Shown here: positions 63,893 through 64,000 of the stretch, piece by piece
How positions within the stretch are numbered: position 1 is the first letter of the stretch
How the letters are laid out: each line of letters begins with the position of its first letter
Assembly (NCBI GenBank): GCA_027328825.1
Contig: DAHWTK010000001.1
Location: 16,933 to 80,932, forward strand
Source: Nitrospirota bacterium
GTDB lineage: Bacteria; Nitrospirota; JACRHJ01
Direction: 5' to 3'
DNA: 64,000 nucleotides
Notes under the pieces: model-generated
Seen by the model: the letters and a program-made list of their open reading frames with translations, nothing else
Database searches by the model: none
What the model was told of the DNA's origin: nothing
Made by a program: the position numbers and the translations under genes

Positions 63893-64000
63893 ATGAACAT
63901 CTCCGAAGTATTCATAAAGAGACCTGTCGCGACGACGCTTCTGACCGTGGGAATAATCCTCGCGGGGGCGATGTCTTTCCGCCTGCTGCCGGTATCGCCC
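63893..64000 (+). CDS. mdtC: RND efflux pump, MdtC-like, 5' end only
   Basis: Only 36 residues are visible: [20 protein letters not shown] and on to LLPVSP, a typical RND N-terminus and TM1, distinct from the preceding pump. The gene runs off the window end. It is the probable partner of the upstream pump. Confidence 0.85.
   Translation, partial: MNISEVFIKRPVATTLLTVGIILAGAMSFRLLPVSP

Noticed and set aside
1..64000. Prophage, insertion sequence, toxin-antitoxin or defence island
   Set aside because: No transposase, integrase, phage structural, restriction or CRISPR-associated gene was recognised anywhere in the window.

Overview
The window reads as chromosomal DNA from a Gram-negative (diderm) bacterium: it encodes a phosphate porin, a secretin, an RND efflux system and a Tad pilus. 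Most genes are GC-rich with many ATGA-type overlaps. Class I Hcp, a heme-synthase-like radical SAM enzyme, Cys-rich 'two-CW' signalling proteins and DUF5752/TreT suggest an anaerobe or microaerophile of the Nitrospirota/Desulfobacterota kind. That placement is inference. No phage, transposase or CRISPR array was seen.

Layout. (1) 1-11 kb, mostly minus strand: central carbon metabolism (DUF72 protein, gap, a D-2-hydroxyacid dehydrogenase, zwf, rpiB, gnd, tal, tkt), interrupted by a plus-strand DUF5752-treT pair. Together these make a complete oxidative pentose-phosphate route apart from the lactonase, next to trehalose synthesis. (2) 11.3-15 kb: heme genes (AhbD-like radical SAM, hemE, hemH) with an AT-rich membrane zinc-ribbon gene among them, then a 725-bp repeat-rich gap. 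(3) 15.7-18.4 kb: crcB, DUF190, uppP, galT. (4) 18.4-32.3 kb, minus strand: a chemosensory operon (response regulator, cheY, cheA, cheW, mcp, cheR, HEAT-repeat gene, cheR, cheB) preceded by a histidine kinase / NtrC-type regulator pair. Both transcription units have good sigma-54 (-24/-12) promoter matches, and similar palindromes lie near both. The receptor and the kinase carry the same eight-Cys two-CW module.

(5) 32.3-36.6 kb: a 426-bp regulatory gap, tRNA-Leu(UAG), then tig-clpP-clpX ending at a strong terminator. (6) 36.6-46.1 kb, minus strand: hcp, then the Pho regulon in transcription order phoB-phoR-porin-pstS-pstC-pstA-pstB-phoU. Two arrays of four 11-bp Pho-box-like repeats lie upstream of the porin. 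(7) 46.3-57.8 kb, minus strand: a tad (Flp pilus) operon with two pilins, two TadE-like proteins, cpaB, cpaC, tadG-like, cpaE, cpaF, tadB, tadC, then a DUF192 gene and a proline-rich TonB-like gene. A Cys-containing AAA+ ATPase is divergently transcribed from it. (8) 59.5-64 kb: mdtABC-like RND efflux genes, the last cut by the window end.

The most notable points are the sigma-54/two-CW chemosensory locus, a ~100-bp intergenic element present at both 15.6 and 32.6 kb, and the double Pho-box arrays.
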